Source: Marasmius tenuissimus (lineage: Eukaryota; Basidiomycota; Agaricomycetes; Agaricales; Marasmiaceae). Taken from it: a stretch of DNA of 64,000 nt. A model generated the notes under the pieces. It worked only from the letters and a program-made list of their open reading frames with translations. It ran no database searches and was not told where the DNA came from. Below are positions 1-11,229 of the stretch, piece after piece. Made by a program: the position numbers and the translations under genes. Each line of letters begins with the position of its first letter. Positions within the stretch are counted from its first letter, which is position 1. Where the stretch lies: assembly GCA_029532415.1 (NCBI GenBank), contig JAQOTA010000046.1, positions 310,001 through 374,000 on the forward strand, written 5' to 3'.

Positions 1-1568
1 AGTCTGATTGGAACGTGAATGCTACGAGGGAAAATAAGTAGACGAGTGAGCAAACAGAAGAAACCACATACAGGAATGGACTTGTTGGATACCTCGTTCG
101 TTCGTGCGCGTGAGATTGGGTCCTTGCCGCTGTGTACTGTAGCCAGCAGTGAGCAAAATTGAGTATCAACCCTGTATATAGTAGAAACGGGCTTAGCGTA
201 CCTTTTCTTTGAGTGGAAATCGGATAGTCGAGAGTGTTGGAAGCGAAGAACGAAATCGGCCGAAGGCTCGATGGGTTGGAAGTGGGTAGGCATGGTTTGG
301 TGGACCTTACTGGTTAACGAAGAGGGCTTGAGGTCATTGGTACTTACGACGAGATCAGAAGCAAACAATGGGTGCACGGACTTGCGATATGCACCAAAAA
401 TGACATGATAGCCTCCCTCGACCATCTCTAGTGCCAATAGCCCCCCTGTCCAACTGTGCGCGTAGCGATTGAGGTTGTTGAGGCGCCAATGTACCTGAAA
501 GATGAATTACTCACATATAAGGGAGAAGCGAGGTAGGAGAGATGAAAGGAAAGCGTCGTCGACACAGCATACGGGGGCCAGTCGGGTGCTGAGTTGATGA
601 CGCGGCGAGAATGTCGTGGCATGAGGGAAACCCAGTTATAGGGGGCGCTGAGTCAGTTCGCAGCCCAACTCGTACCCCAAAGTCTCGGCCCCCCAAAGTC
701 TTGACATATTTCGACTTCTTGAGGCTCAATGGTCCTGTTGAACTAGTGCCTATTGATTCAACATCTTTGTTGTTTCTGCGAGTAAGCAGGCCTGGAGAAA
801 CTCACTTTCTGATAATACACCTAGTTAAGAAATTGTCGAGAGAAGGAATTATGTTGGCTTAGCAAACGACTTGAGGAATCATACGAATATGGATTCGGGA
901 ACAGTGATTGAATGTGCAAATATTGTATCGCCTTGTCGTGCATAGTCGTGCTGTGTCAAGCCCGAAATGACATTGATAGAAGGAGAGATTATCGAAGGCA
1001 AGGTGATTCATTCGAAAGAAAGACCATTCATATGACGAGTTCAAGTGGGACCAGACTAGATCTTACATACTCGCTTCGATGAGACCCGATGACGCTTGAC
1101 GGGCCCAGACGGACTTTTTCCTGGGCTTGAGTCTTGAATGGAGTATTCAAGTCCCACCTGCAATGGGTCGGACCTGGAGTATGTATATCCATAGGTCCAG
1201 GGACTCACGCCGGGCGAGAACCGTCGCGACTGGCCTCAGCCATGCTTGCCCTCGAATATATACTCTGACAGCTGACTTCATAATCGTCGTAAATAGAGAT
1301 AAATTTGTACCGGACATATACCACTCTTGGAAGAAAAATTAGGGCTTTCAGCTGAAATGATTCTAATGGTTGTCGGTGTGGAGGAAGGATGACAGCGAGC
1401 TCATTGTTGCTCACAGTGCTCGGGTATCGTGGGAACTTTGACCCAAACCAGTGTTGTATGACAGTATAGGTCCATCTTCGCCGTGGGTTAGTCATAATAT
1501 CCAACACATTGAGAATCATACGAATTCTCTTGAAGTGGACACATCACGTACTTGGCTTCTAGTTCATT
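1..1568. other. No recognisable gene
   Basis: I see no convincing coding region, RNA gene or repeat in this stretch. Open frames on both strands are short, overlap each other and contain no motif I recognise. The sequence has a mixed composition typical of intergenic or long-decayed fungal DNA. Confidence 0.5.
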
Positions 1569-1664
1569 GGGTATACCCAGTCTCATGTCGATGGGGTATA
1601 CCTATACTGTACCAAGTTGATTGGGTATACTCGAGCCATTTCAATGGCATCTTGGGGTATACCC
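1569..1664. repeat. Cluster of four GGGTATACCC palindromes
   Basis: The 10-base palindrome GGGTATACCC occurs at 1569-1578 and 1655-1664, and one-or-two-base variants occur at 1594-1603 and 1623-1632. All four lie within 96 bp. The stretch between them is not otherwise repetitive, so this is a cluster of a palindromic word and not a simple tandem repeat. It could be a set of operator-like protein-binding sites or remains of a repeat. No gene is recognised next to it. Confidence 0.5.
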
Positions 1665-2015
1665 GCCAACTCAAGGGGGATCTACTCCCGCGTCTTCTGT
1701 CTTAATCTTGCGTGAAAGGAGTGTTGCAATCATCCTTAAAAGACATGTCGCCAGCAAAGGATTGATTGTCGCCCTTAATCCTTTGTCCAACGTCGTGAAG
1801 GCCGAAATTCGGATTTTTCTCGACTTTTACGATCTGATTGGTGATCCAGTCCCCGATAAGTTGTGAGGCACCCACGAAGCTCCATTTTGTGCCATCAAAC
1901 TGTCTGCGACTGGTGCATCTGGGATATGGATCATGGCGAGTCCGACTTCAGTGTGGAGTTCACCTTGGGACAATCCTGAGGCTTGTATGCGCGCCCGGTG
2001 CCGCGAGTGGTCAAA

Positions 2016-2383
2016 ATTTCCCGACTTTTACTAGATAGTATCGATGTACGCTTAGTAGCCACCCACAACGCTTGCTAGTCTTCCAAGTGCCGTTTACTCC
2101 GAAAAGAATGCCTCATGAATTTCTTTGGTCTACAGCCGGGCGAAAGAGTGTCGGGGTAAAAGTCGGGAAACCCAACATGCATTGCCACATGCTTGATGTA
2201 CAACAGTACTCGATGGACAAAAGTTGGACGAAATTTGTATCCATACTTTTATTTCACCAATACCAGTGTAAACTTGATTGGGTTGCTTTATTCCCAATTC
2301 TAGAATGTGCATTTGGTGTAAGTTTCGGCTTGTCCAAGTGATATAAGTATAACAAAGTACCGAGATAGTAAAAGTCGGGAAAT
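2016..2383. repeat. Inverted-repeat element, possible MITE
   Basis: An 18-bp sequence beginning ATTTCCCGACTTTTACTA at 2016-2033 returns as an exact inverted copy at 2366-2383. A third, shorter copy in the right-hand orientation (core TAAAAGTCGGGAAA) lies inside at 2157-2170. The 368-bp span could be a small non-autonomous inverted-repeat transposon. I see no clear target-site duplication, so the outer boundaries are uncertain. Confidence 0.4.
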
Positions 2384-2549
2384 GGAAAACAGCTGGTGCA
2401 GCATATGCGAATCATTTGAGCTTTTCGATATCGCCATGATTCTGGATCAGGCTCTTCTAATCAATTGGCTATAGCTCATAGCGTATAACTTGTCTCTCAT
2501 GTATAGACCTCACGAGTTCTGTACGTTCTCACTGATCAGAGTTAATACG

Positions 2550-3529
2550 ACCATAGCTTGATCACAAAATCAGGTCTCACCACTGTGATGCTGCGTTCAA
2601 TCCCAGAGAACCCGATTATCAACGATTTGACGTTCGGGAGTGTGAATCGTCTGCCTATGGTCTCGATGCTGAATACAGAGATATGGGAGAGCTCCAGTGT
2701 GGTCAGGGTTTCGGCGTTCGAAAGGAGGAGACGTCGGATTACGGTGTAGGAGGGGGAGTTATGCGATAGGATGTTGAGTAGACGGAAGGTGTGTAGGCTG
2801 GAAAGGGTGAGCAGGGACCATGAGTGGGTGATATGGTGATATCTCTCAGGGCCGGGAAGGGTGCTTTCGATGTAGTTGTACTCTCGGAGTCGTCGGTCAT
2901 GATGAGAGGGGAGATTCCGTCGGTACGCCAGAGGGAAAGAGCGTGTGGAGGAGCGAAGGCTTCGATTGTGTTGGCGGGTTGTAGGACATGTGGAAGAACT
3001 CGAGGGTTAGGAAAGCATTCTCGTCACGCTTGATACACCCCTCTATGAGGTTGGTAAGGATCTCCATGTCGAGCCAGAGGGAGCATTTGATTGTTAGCTC
3101 GCGACAGAGGGGAAGGGTAATGCGAAGAAGATGTGTTATGTATTTTGACAGCAAATCGTTATCTAAGAGGGGTGTTGTTGAGCCCTCATCCAGTTCCGAG
3201 TCCCCGACACGACGAAGCAGGTCAATCGTGAGGGAGAGCGGTTTATATTGGGAGTATTCGAAGGCGAGGGTCACCTTTCGGTCGAAATTGGCGAAATTAT
3301 CATTTACTACGTGAGTCTTTAGGCCCGAAAGATCGATAAGGATCCAGATCCACAAAGAAGACTCGTTGTGCGGGCACTTGTAGAGTGTCCGACAGATAAG
3401 GGTGAGTGGTACGAGTGACAAGGAGCTCTTCGTGCAAGAGAGAAGGTGAATGAGGATCTCGGAAGGGAGTCGCTGGAAAGGGGCAAGTTGTGCATGAGTA
3501 CTTTTCGCTCGAAGGGGAATGATAGACAT
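2550..3529 (-). pseudogene. F-box / leucine-rich-repeat protein, frameshifted
   Basis: The open part runs from 3529 down to 2897 (210 codons). Its N-terminus, around residues 16-60, has an F-box-like pattern (QRLPSEILIHLLSC followed by LVPLTLICRTLYKCP and a W-x-W motif). F-box proteins usually recruit substrates to SCF ubiquitin ligases, and fungal members commonly pair the box with leucine-rich repeats. Downstream, between about 2897 and 2560, leucine-rich sequence continues in another frame (for example LTTLELSHISVFSIETIG and LPNVKSLIIGF). The reading frame is therefore broken by at least one frameshift near 2890-2960. I found no fungal intron that repairs it. A sequencing error cannot be excluded. 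Related in kind to the intact F-box gene at 24528-26132. Confidence 0.6.
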
Positions 3530-6038
3530 GGTTCCGCTGCCCTGTGAACGCTTTTCTCAGATAAACGATTTTTGGCTTGAATCAGGAGATATAGACTGAC
3601 CTCGTAGGGGGCTTTGAACAAGAAATTATGAAGAAAACCCCGATGAGAGTCGAATTCAGAATCAGGATGGTGCTTGAGATGTTTGAGAATGGGAGGGAAG
3701 GAGGCGCTTGAATTCAATCGCTTGGGTTGTACAAGTAGGTCGGGAGCTTCGTACCATAAGCAGCGCCGGGCCATTTATATATTTTCAAAGCCTAGCGTCA
3801 GAGGCCAGTAGGTGTCACGATGATTCGAACATTTGTCAAGACGACAACCAGATTCCGTTCGGTATTTAATTCCTCGAGTACAGTTCCCCGGACAGACACT
3901 GCGGGCAAAGGTAGGTCTCGTGCCAGAAATAAAAGTAATACTCGGTTTACCTTCGTGTACCCACAGGTTCAGAGCTGTATCGCCGGCAGACTTTGAATCA
4001 CGAATATGATATCCTCTACTCAAAATTCGTGACATTCCTTATAAGTGTGCACCTGGATTTCTTTGAGCAGAAAACTGGTGGCTGGTTGTCGCTCCATGCG
4101 TAAAATAAATCCAAGTATGAGGGATTGCATCCATGTAAGGAAAGCCACACATCCTGAATTTACGACATCGTGAATAACCACAATTGAAATGTCCGTTAAT
4201 GTACCTCAGTTGGACCTTGAGGCCGCGACGAGACGCAAGCCTCGGGGCAAAACAGGGTAAATTGAGTATTACTCATTTTTCCGGCACAAGACCTCATTTT
4301 GCCCGCAGAGGAATATATCTCCTACCTTGAGCAAGGCATAAGTGTCTAAGTGTTTAGGAATGCACTAGACGAGAATGGTAAATGATTTACGTGTTTTTCA
4401 GGATCTTCTTGTCGATAGGGACCGCTCACCTAACATTCTTCAAATCTTCTAGATTTGAGGTAACTGTGGGGCGACCGCGGAAGACAAGAGAGGCGCGAGA
4501 ATGATTCGAAACATGAAACATGATAAATTTGGCTGACTACGCTACAACTGTAACTCAGGTAACCTACCCTGAAGCGAACTACCTCGCCAGCTCGTCTCGA
4601 TGGATTCGAGTTTCCCGTTTCAAGCTTGGCATTGATGATTGTACGTGCTCGAACCATTAGGCCTCAGGGCCGTGAACGACCATAAGTAAGCGAGCCATAC
4701 TGATTCACTGCACACAAAAGACGTGTCAAAAGACGTTCGGACGTGTTCAGGTTGCGGCTGAAGGAATGAGGAGGAACGGAAGTCGCGAGAAACTGAATAA
4801 AAGTGGAGCTCAAGTGATCGTACAGATATTCAAGAAAAGCAGAGTAGGAAGTGATCGAAAGTAGGTCATGAACGTACCGAAATGAGAATGTCACAGATAC
4901 AACCTTTATAATATTTCGCTAAACTTGACCGTTAACAAGCTTGTTTAATTTCTCTCAATTCCCGGCGGTGTTATGGATTAAATGTCTGGACTTCCTTTCC
5001 TTTTTGTACCAGTCGAATCACGCTGGAAACGATCAGCTATCTCGCCGATTCGAAGTGTGCAGCTGTGTTTTCCGGAATAAAAGGCCTGTCAGTCTTCCGA
5101 GATAGGCTTCCGTGATAGCTCAGAGAACGAGATCAGGACGACGACCAAGGCAAGGAACACGAAGAACGCAACGAATCCGGCAGATTATGTACTCATTCAG
5201 ACCACTTGCGTTCCCGCGGGAACGGAACAGGTGGAGTAGAGATACGAGTGCACTGGTGTCACATTCATATACGTAGGACCAGAATCTGATAGTATGGGCG
5301 GTCAAACACATAATCACAAATGACGGGCCTCCTAATGGGCTGTACGATTCCTTGAGCTTTATAACGTGTACGAGACTTGGCCAATAACAACCTCAGCTCA
5401 GATTTTTTCTCGGCCGGTTTTCGGTTGATCACTGGGCCCCTCAGCTTCGGCTTTACCTCCCACCACACGGTTTGGGGACCCTAGGAAACTGGTGAGAGAT
5501 CTAACGATTTACTATTAGGATCCATGCATATCTCTATAGACCCACAATGCACTCACCCTAAGTTGACACGCACCTGCGCCTGCTTTCGGAGCATCCGTGA
5601 TAGTCTCTCCTTTCGAGATTCGAGTGATGGACCCCATACTGGACTATCCAAATTGGTATCAGTCTTCAATTCTATTATTCAATTGTCGAGTGCGACATCC
5701 TTTGGGCGGACATTGAGTGGTATTTGATACATACGAACACAGAACACGCTCTCGTAGGACAGTCCTCATACTTATCCATACGGCATAGACTCCCATGTCG
5801 TCTGGATTATACGGTTTGCCCAAAACGGCCATGGCCGAACATTACGTCGCGCGAGAGTCTATGGCCATGATCGACAGTCTTCCCACACCACAAAGCCCCT
5901 CCCTAGCAGTAGTATCTTGGCCATGGCTCAAAATTGGCTTCCACAACTTGTGGGGCGCAACGGCCAGAATCAAAGCCTACCCTCCTGGTGGTAGATGGGC
6001 TGGGTAATCGAGCGCGAGGAACGGGTACGCAACAAAGG
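3530..6038. other. No supported gene
   Basis: Several ORFs of 60-90 codons occur on both strands, but none shows a recognisable domain, a convincing splice structure or a repeat that I can support. The minus-strand frames near 3775-4035 and 4430-4894 could be decayed exons. I have no positive evidence for that. Confidence 0.4.
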
Positions 6039-6039
6039 C

Positions 6040-6378
6040 TCACTGATTATGTCTCGAGGGCTCATCATCTACGAGGGTCTGACAGACATGCGTGAGGACG
6101 AGGGGATCGTCATCGGGGTCGAAGGCATCGATTGAACGAAGATTGACTGGAACGAAGTACGAAACACGAACGTTGGCATGTGACGGTATCTTCAACAAGG
6201 GAGTGTTCCGAGAAGGTAAGGACTTCGGAAACATAAATACGAGGGAACAATTCGTTGATTTCGATGTCGGTTTCACGAGGATGATCTTCGCATGGTTTGC
6301 GTTATAACCTGTGCCTGTCGCTGTTTCGACTACTCCAGCATCCCTTTCCAATGTAACGTACTGCCGGCAAGCACACAC
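6040..6378 (-). CDS. Hypothetical exon or gene fragment
   Basis: A 112-codon minus-strand ORF. Its C-terminal two thirds read like ordinary protein (stretches such as SLPSRNTPLLKIPSHANV and RSIDAFDPDDDPLVLTH), with balanced hydrophobic and charged residues. The N-terminus is less convincing, and the true start or an upstream splice site is not clear. I do not recognise the family. An opposite-strand frame covers part of the same bases and looks weaker. Confidence 0.25.
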   Translation of the reverse strand: MCACRQYVTLERDAGVVETATGTGYNANHAKIILVKPTSKSTNCSLVFMFPKSLPSRNTPLLKIPSHANVRVSYFVPVNLRSIDAFDPDDDPLVLTHVCQTLVDDEPSRHNQ

Positions 6379-6599
6379 ATTCAGAGAATTGCCCCTTGCG
6401 CCGAGACGAGTATCGAGACCTACTCAAAAAAAGGAATATGGGTCAGATCGTGTCTCAGAGCTACTCAGCGCTGCAATAAGGATCGCACCGTTCTTGATGA
6501 ACTTTCGAACGGATCTGCCATGGCTTCTGCAAGCGAAGCGGGTCGACCTGCGCAATGATACGTCCAGTCAGGTAGGCATCACAAAGAAAGTGATTCACC

Positions 6600-6900
6600 T
6601 TGCAACTGGACATCGCTGCGGCCAAACCAAAGGCGGTGTCTTTGCTGGTTTCTGTGAGGGGCTCCGGTGGTACATCCGGAGGTAAGTCTTGGCCATTTTT
6701 GTCGTGTTTTGTGCCTTGACAGATGAGAAAAAGTCAGCGACGGGGCTAATATGTGGCAGAGAGAGGCTTGCCTGTCAAGATCGGGTGACAATGTTTTTTA
6801 CCATCCAAAGAGATAGATTCTTCGGGCTCTGGTGGTGGACTAGGAGCAGGTAGCTTGCATTTGGACATTATTGCGGCCATACCAAAAGCGGTGTCTTTGC
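6600..6900. repeat. Pair of 46-bp direct repeats
   Basis: Sequence 6600-6645 recurs at 6855-6900 with a handful of substitutions. Both begin TTGCA, contain a GCGGCCA core and end GCGGTGTCTTTGC. The spacing is 255 bp. The intervening sequence contains no recognised gene. This is probably the remains of a segmental duplication. Confidence 0.55.
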
Positions 6901-7339
6901 CTCACCGTCATCAAGGACAATCACAACAACAAGCAAACGCGAGCATCTATGCTTTTGGCAAGCACGCACCTGATGAAACTCAACAGATGCTGAGGGGAGA
7001 ATTCAGTAGGGGGAGCTGGGAGCGTGAAGGTCATCGTGGTGGTGGTGATGGTGCAGAGTGTGATGCTATCGCTGTCAGCATCGTATTCTCGGACGACTCA
7101 GGGTCACTGACGCCGCCAAGATTCTCAGGCCTGCAACTTCAAAGCGCTTTAGCCGCTGACCAGGGCCAGTAGGTGGCAAAAACGACTCTCCCGCCGACAG
7201 CATCACGATGCTTCTCTCTCATCGTTTCCCCAATCTCTCTTTTACTCTCTCTCTTATCCTGCTATCTTGTTTAGTAGACTTCTACTTCTGTATATCGATC
7301 GAGTATCCTCCAAATGCAAACATTAGAGAAAGATAAGGT

Positions 7340-7535
7340 CTGAAAAGGGCTCGGAACTCTGTGTGCCGCGAGCTCTTTCTTGCATCTGGCTCCGTCCCGG
7401 GGTCGAAGGTGTGTACAGCTGCCTGTACACAAGAGAGTGTGCCCTAGAACCGGCAATCAGCGCGCGAACATGCTGTGTAATACGCGCCTCCCTTGGGCTC
7501 CGAGGATGACCCACACCTTGTGCAGCCGTGGGACT
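7340..7535. repeat. Copy of a LINE-associated 3' tail
   Basis: This stretch resembles 31235-31375, which lies directly downstream of a LINE reverse-transcriptase C-terminus. Shared blocks, in the same order, include GTGTGCCG.GAGCTC, CCGTCCCGGGGTCGAAGG, an AGCTGC block, CCGG and TGTGTAATACRC.CTCC. The simplest reading is a severely 5'-truncated LINE copy, or a SINE sharing the same 3' end. No LINE coding sequence is visible here. Confidence 0.55.
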
Positions 7536-7700
7536 CTTCATTTTTCGTCGCTACTTAAGCAGTCACGGGAGCCTCTCTTCACTCTTTCCCGTGCTACATC
7601 AACCGAGCTCGACCTCAAATCAAGGGAAACGGTGAGTTTTTTTGGCCAAGTGCTAGCGATGGGGAACGATTTCTGACTTTATTCTTGTCTCGAGTTCTAG

Positions 7701-8024
7701 ATGGAGCCCAAACAAGAGAACGAACACACGCCTACCGACAGCGAAAGTGCGGCAGTCGCGACAACCGACGACGTACCCACTTCCCTTGAAGAACCGCAAG
7801 TCGTCCTCGGGGCGATACTACTAGATATCCTCGCGGACTCGAACCGCGATTCGGTCGAGAAGGGTCTGCAGGAGGCGATCCCAGGCCTCAAGGAAGAGTT
7901 GGTGAAGAAGTGCCAGGAGCTGATAAGAGAAGTCCGACAACACGAGGAGCTGTTACGTTTCAGTTTGCGTCAGCTCGAGGAGCTCGCTGAACTGGCAGCT
8001 CACCTACTGGCCCATCTTCTTTAA
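7701..8024 (+). CDS. Small acidic coiled-coil protein, unknown
   Basis: A 107-codon ORF starting with ATG. Its N-terminus is acidic and Ser/Thr-rich (about residues 1-30). A helical, Leu/Glu/Lys-rich C-terminal half follows (about 45-107), with heptad-like spacing in ELVKKCQELIREVRQHEELL and a Leu/Ala-rich end. It lies about 580 bp upstream of a copia gag/protease relic on the same strand, so it might be a remnant of that element's gag. It shows no zinc knuckle or recognised gag motif. A small host gene is also possible. The first ATG after an upstream AG-rich tract was taken as the start. Confidence 0.4.
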   Translation: MEPKQENEHTPTDSESAAVATTDDVPTSLEEPQVVLGAILLDILADSNRDSVEKGLQEAIPGLKEELVKKCQELIREVRQHEELLRFSLRQLEELAELAAHLLAHLL

Positions 8025-8599
8025 CATAATCGTCGACCATGACCCGAATGAAAAACCGTTTTGTTGCACCTATTACATGCCTACCGTCAACTCAAAGTCA
8101 CTCACTACGAAAGTACTCCAGGTTGAGTCTTACCAACGTCCGCCTGATTTTCACAGTCAGCCTATATCTGGTTGAATCGGCTCATTTTGCTGGCACGATT
8201 AGGATGAATTTAAAGCTACCGAATTCGACTGTTATTGACAATACTGTTAGTATCCCGCCGCGCGTCCCTCTTAGCCTCTTGTTCTTGTATGTTGAAACAG
8301 ACTCATCCTACTCCCGCTATGACTACTTAGCTGGCCCCCAAATGAAACAATGCGTCGACCGGTTCCCTGTGTCCGCATTCAACGTCATCCACGTCGTCCA
8401 CAAGTCTGCAACTGGGTCGACCCCATGCGATACCCCGATAACTCTCAACCCAAATACTACTTCGCAGCCGTTTTTCAGATTGAATTGGATGGATCTCAGC
8501 TGGACAACAAGCTCATGGTGCGTGTTTTTCCAGCAGTTATGCTCCATTATTTCCAGCACCTGACGACCCTTTAGTGCGGGTCAGACCATCCGTCGTGTT

Positions 8600-9204
8600 A
8601 AGACCGCTGCGAACGCGATGACCCAGACGGTGAACAGGCCTCGTCACAATGCTCATAATGGCGCTTCACACAATTCTCCTCGACATCGAACACCCGCTCA
8701 GCCTCGAAACCGAACAAGCCAAACCATTCAGAATGTCCACAGAAGCATCAGAACAACTCTCCAACAGGATCTTCACATCCCCAAGCTCCATCTTCGCCCT
8801 GTACTCCTACTGTTAACGATAATGCTGCGACTGTATCAGATATTCCGCTTTTTAACAACGAAAAATCTTTTGACGGTTATTGGGCTGCGTCACCAGATAC
8901 ACCCCCGGGATGGCTGACTACTCTTATTGCACAAGGACCTGTTGCGCTCTCAGCTTTATTGCGGGAGTACCAAGGGATGCTCGGCTCTGGAAGTTCGAAA
9001 CATCTGTTCAACGATAGACGTCTCTTCTGGAATTTCGATGCCAATGCTGTTCTGTCAATGGGCACCGCTAACTGTGGTAGTCTTCAGACGCATGGTAAAG
9101 GGATGAAGATGCGAGTGCAGGATCTTTGCTCTCTGAAAGAGAGTTTTATGGTCATTCTAAATGATGCTCACTATGCACCAGACTGTCTAGTGAGCTTGTC
9201 CTAG
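8600..9204 (+). pseudogene. Ty1/copia-type protease region, relic
   Basis: From about 8810 one frame runs open into residues resembling the copia pol aspartic-protease segment. The pattern is a GSGSSKHLFNDRRLF stretch (the normal active site is D-S/T-G), a TAN..GSLQTHGKG-like block, and a terminal NDAHYAPDCLVSLS matching the usual 'L..V.Y.P.L..NLLS' end. The catalytic Asp is replaced by Gly (LGSGS instead of LDSGS). An upstream Ser/Pro/Asn-rich gag-like tail at 8640-8810 is in shifted frames. The open frame stops at 9204, before any integrase. It is a dead fragment. Confidence 0.6.
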
Positions 9205-10156
9205 ACTCGAGGCCATTCACCCGCCGCGCTCGTACCTCGCTGTCGCCGGAGGGACTGGTAACAAATCCGGGCCGTTTGGCGTAGTGAGGTTATAGTCACA
9301 TGATTGTTGACACTTCGACGAATTCCTTCCCTCTGACCACCACCATGATGTCTCCACCTTCCACCTATCCACCAGCCATGTACATAGAATGACTCGCCCT
9401 CGAAACACAAGCACCGCCATGTTGATATTCTAGTATTGAGGCACGAACCCCTAGAATGAGGTCTATGGATGTGAGTCGACGTAGCCCCTATATGACAGCC
9501 CTTCTCTTTCCGCTACGTCGACCATCCCCAACTTCAGCTTTCTTCTACAGCCTGACCCTCACTCTATGCTAACCTTTTTTTGCTTCGCCAGCTAGTTAAT
9601 TTTCGAAACTCTGCGTTATTTCACCCCGTCCTTGTTCTCGCCTTTCAATACCCTACCCGGCTACCCCTATCGTCATCACCTTCCTACCTTCCACTTCACA
9701 CCACCCTAATATCTACTCAACAAGCGCTACACTGTCCCTCAACTTTCCCTGTGTCTCAAACAGTTCGACTCCCACTGCGCCATTTCCACAAAACGAGTCC
9801 GGGAAGTCACCCCTATTTCCCCCTACCAACAGCACAATACCGACTACCACTTTTCCGAACCTCTCACTACTCCTCGACCGATTTATAATCCTTGTCTCCC
9901 AAGTTTCCTATGATGTTCGCCTCTGTATTGCCCCCACTCAACTCCCGCATAAGAATACCCCTGCGTCCTAATCACCGATGGACCCCGTCAACAGGCTCCG
10001 ACACCCGCATTTCGTCATTTCATCCCGCCAGAATTTCGTCCCAATCCTCCTGCCATCTAACAACAAACTAAACCGGTCGACCCTCGTTACTCATTGAGCA
10101 CAACTCCTACAAGAAATAACTTCGCGAAAAGATGAGTCTCACTAAATATCCTGCCT

Positions 10157-10337
10157 ACCGCACGACCACTCACCCCCTTCCAGCCAAACACCAAGCATAA
10201 CGCCCCTGCCAAAACTCACCTCCTTCAAGTGACAACTCATGCCAACGCGGCCGAAAGACAAGAAAAGATAAGTTCCAGTCCCACCATATATCATGCTCAC
10301 CGCACGACCACTCACCCTCTTCCAACCAGCTGATATT
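10157..10337. repeat. 34-bp direct repeat pair
   Basis: A motif around CCGCACGACCACTCACCC at about 10157-10190 is repeated at about 10294-10327 as CCGCACGACCACTCACCC with a few flanking changes; both are followed by a CTTCCA block. Spacing is about 137 bp. Confidence 0.5.
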
Positions 10338-10483
10338 TCGCAAGTTCATCCACCAACCGCCGATCGCCAATTCACCTCACTTCCCTGTCGCATGTTTGAA
10401 TGTATCCTACATCCTTCATACCCACAATACATTCAATCATCCATAATACGAGCTCGCTCATGAGCCTCTCAATCCAGCTCCCC

Positions 10484-10590
10484 CGAGGGCATTCAATTCA
10501 TTTCAATTCAAGCTCTTTGAGAGCACTCAACTCAATTCAATTCAAGCTCTTCATGAGCACTCATTTAAACTCGAGCCCCTTGTGGACACT
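10484..10590. repeat. Short imperfect tandem repeat
   Basis: A unit of about 43 bp built on TTCAATTCAAGCTCTT and a GAGCACTCA end is present roughly twice, with a degenerate third copy. It lies within the G-poor block. Confidence 0.45.
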
Positions 10591-10870
10591 CTACTCAGGC
10601 TCCTTTGCCTCCAGACCAAAAGTCCACCAAGTCATACATTCACGTCCCTCAGACCATAACTCAACCCAAAGTCCTACAAGACTGTTTGAATCGTCTATTA
10701 GCCTTCACTGCCCTCTCTTTGAGCCCAAATTCAGCTGTACCCACTCAACTTGACCGACCGCTCGAAATTACCCATAATCTGACGTCTGCACTACCAATGA
10801 CTCTTTCCCTACCGAATACTCCCCAGATAGTTTATCAACAGCCAACGTTTATCTAGACATGCACCTCAAT

Positions 10871-11229
10871 CAGCGGAACTAAACCTCAAGTGCGGTCTTC
10901 ACAATACCCGAATCGTCGCCTGGACGACTCCAAGTTAGATAGGAGCTTCCCTTCCCCCGACCGTTTTCATGGTTTATACAAATGTATACGAAGAGGCTCG
11001 AGAGAACCTTACTGATGGTCTATCCACATTGGCCGAAAAACAGCGTCCCGGGCCGATAGAGAATAGAGTCGTCGTCCGGTCTTCCTTAATTGTTTCCTAT
11101 TGACCTTAGTGAAACATATTCGACAAGCACTAGCCCAAAACCCACTCAAGCGCATTATTCCTCAATCCCTAGGAATCTATTTTGGCCCGTACTGTCCTAT
11201 TTCACTCAATTCGGATGGCTTGTGACCGG
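10871..11229. other. No recognisable gene
   Basis: Nothing supported here. It is ordinary-composition DNA between the G-poor block and the first TIR element. Confidence 0.4.

Larger units (their letters stand above)
9440..10870. other. G-poor, C/T/A-rich non-coding block
   Basis: For about 1.4 kb the plus strand is strikingly poor in G and rich in C, T and A. No motif-bearing ORF is present. Long frames on both strands here are products of the composition. It contains two small repeat sets, listed separately. It could be an untranslated or regulatory part of a transposon, or a decayed low-complexity tract. Confidence 0.45.

Noticed and set aside
3319..3774. 151-codon minus-strand ORF
   Set aside because: It overlaps the better-supported F-box frame in another phase and shows no domain.
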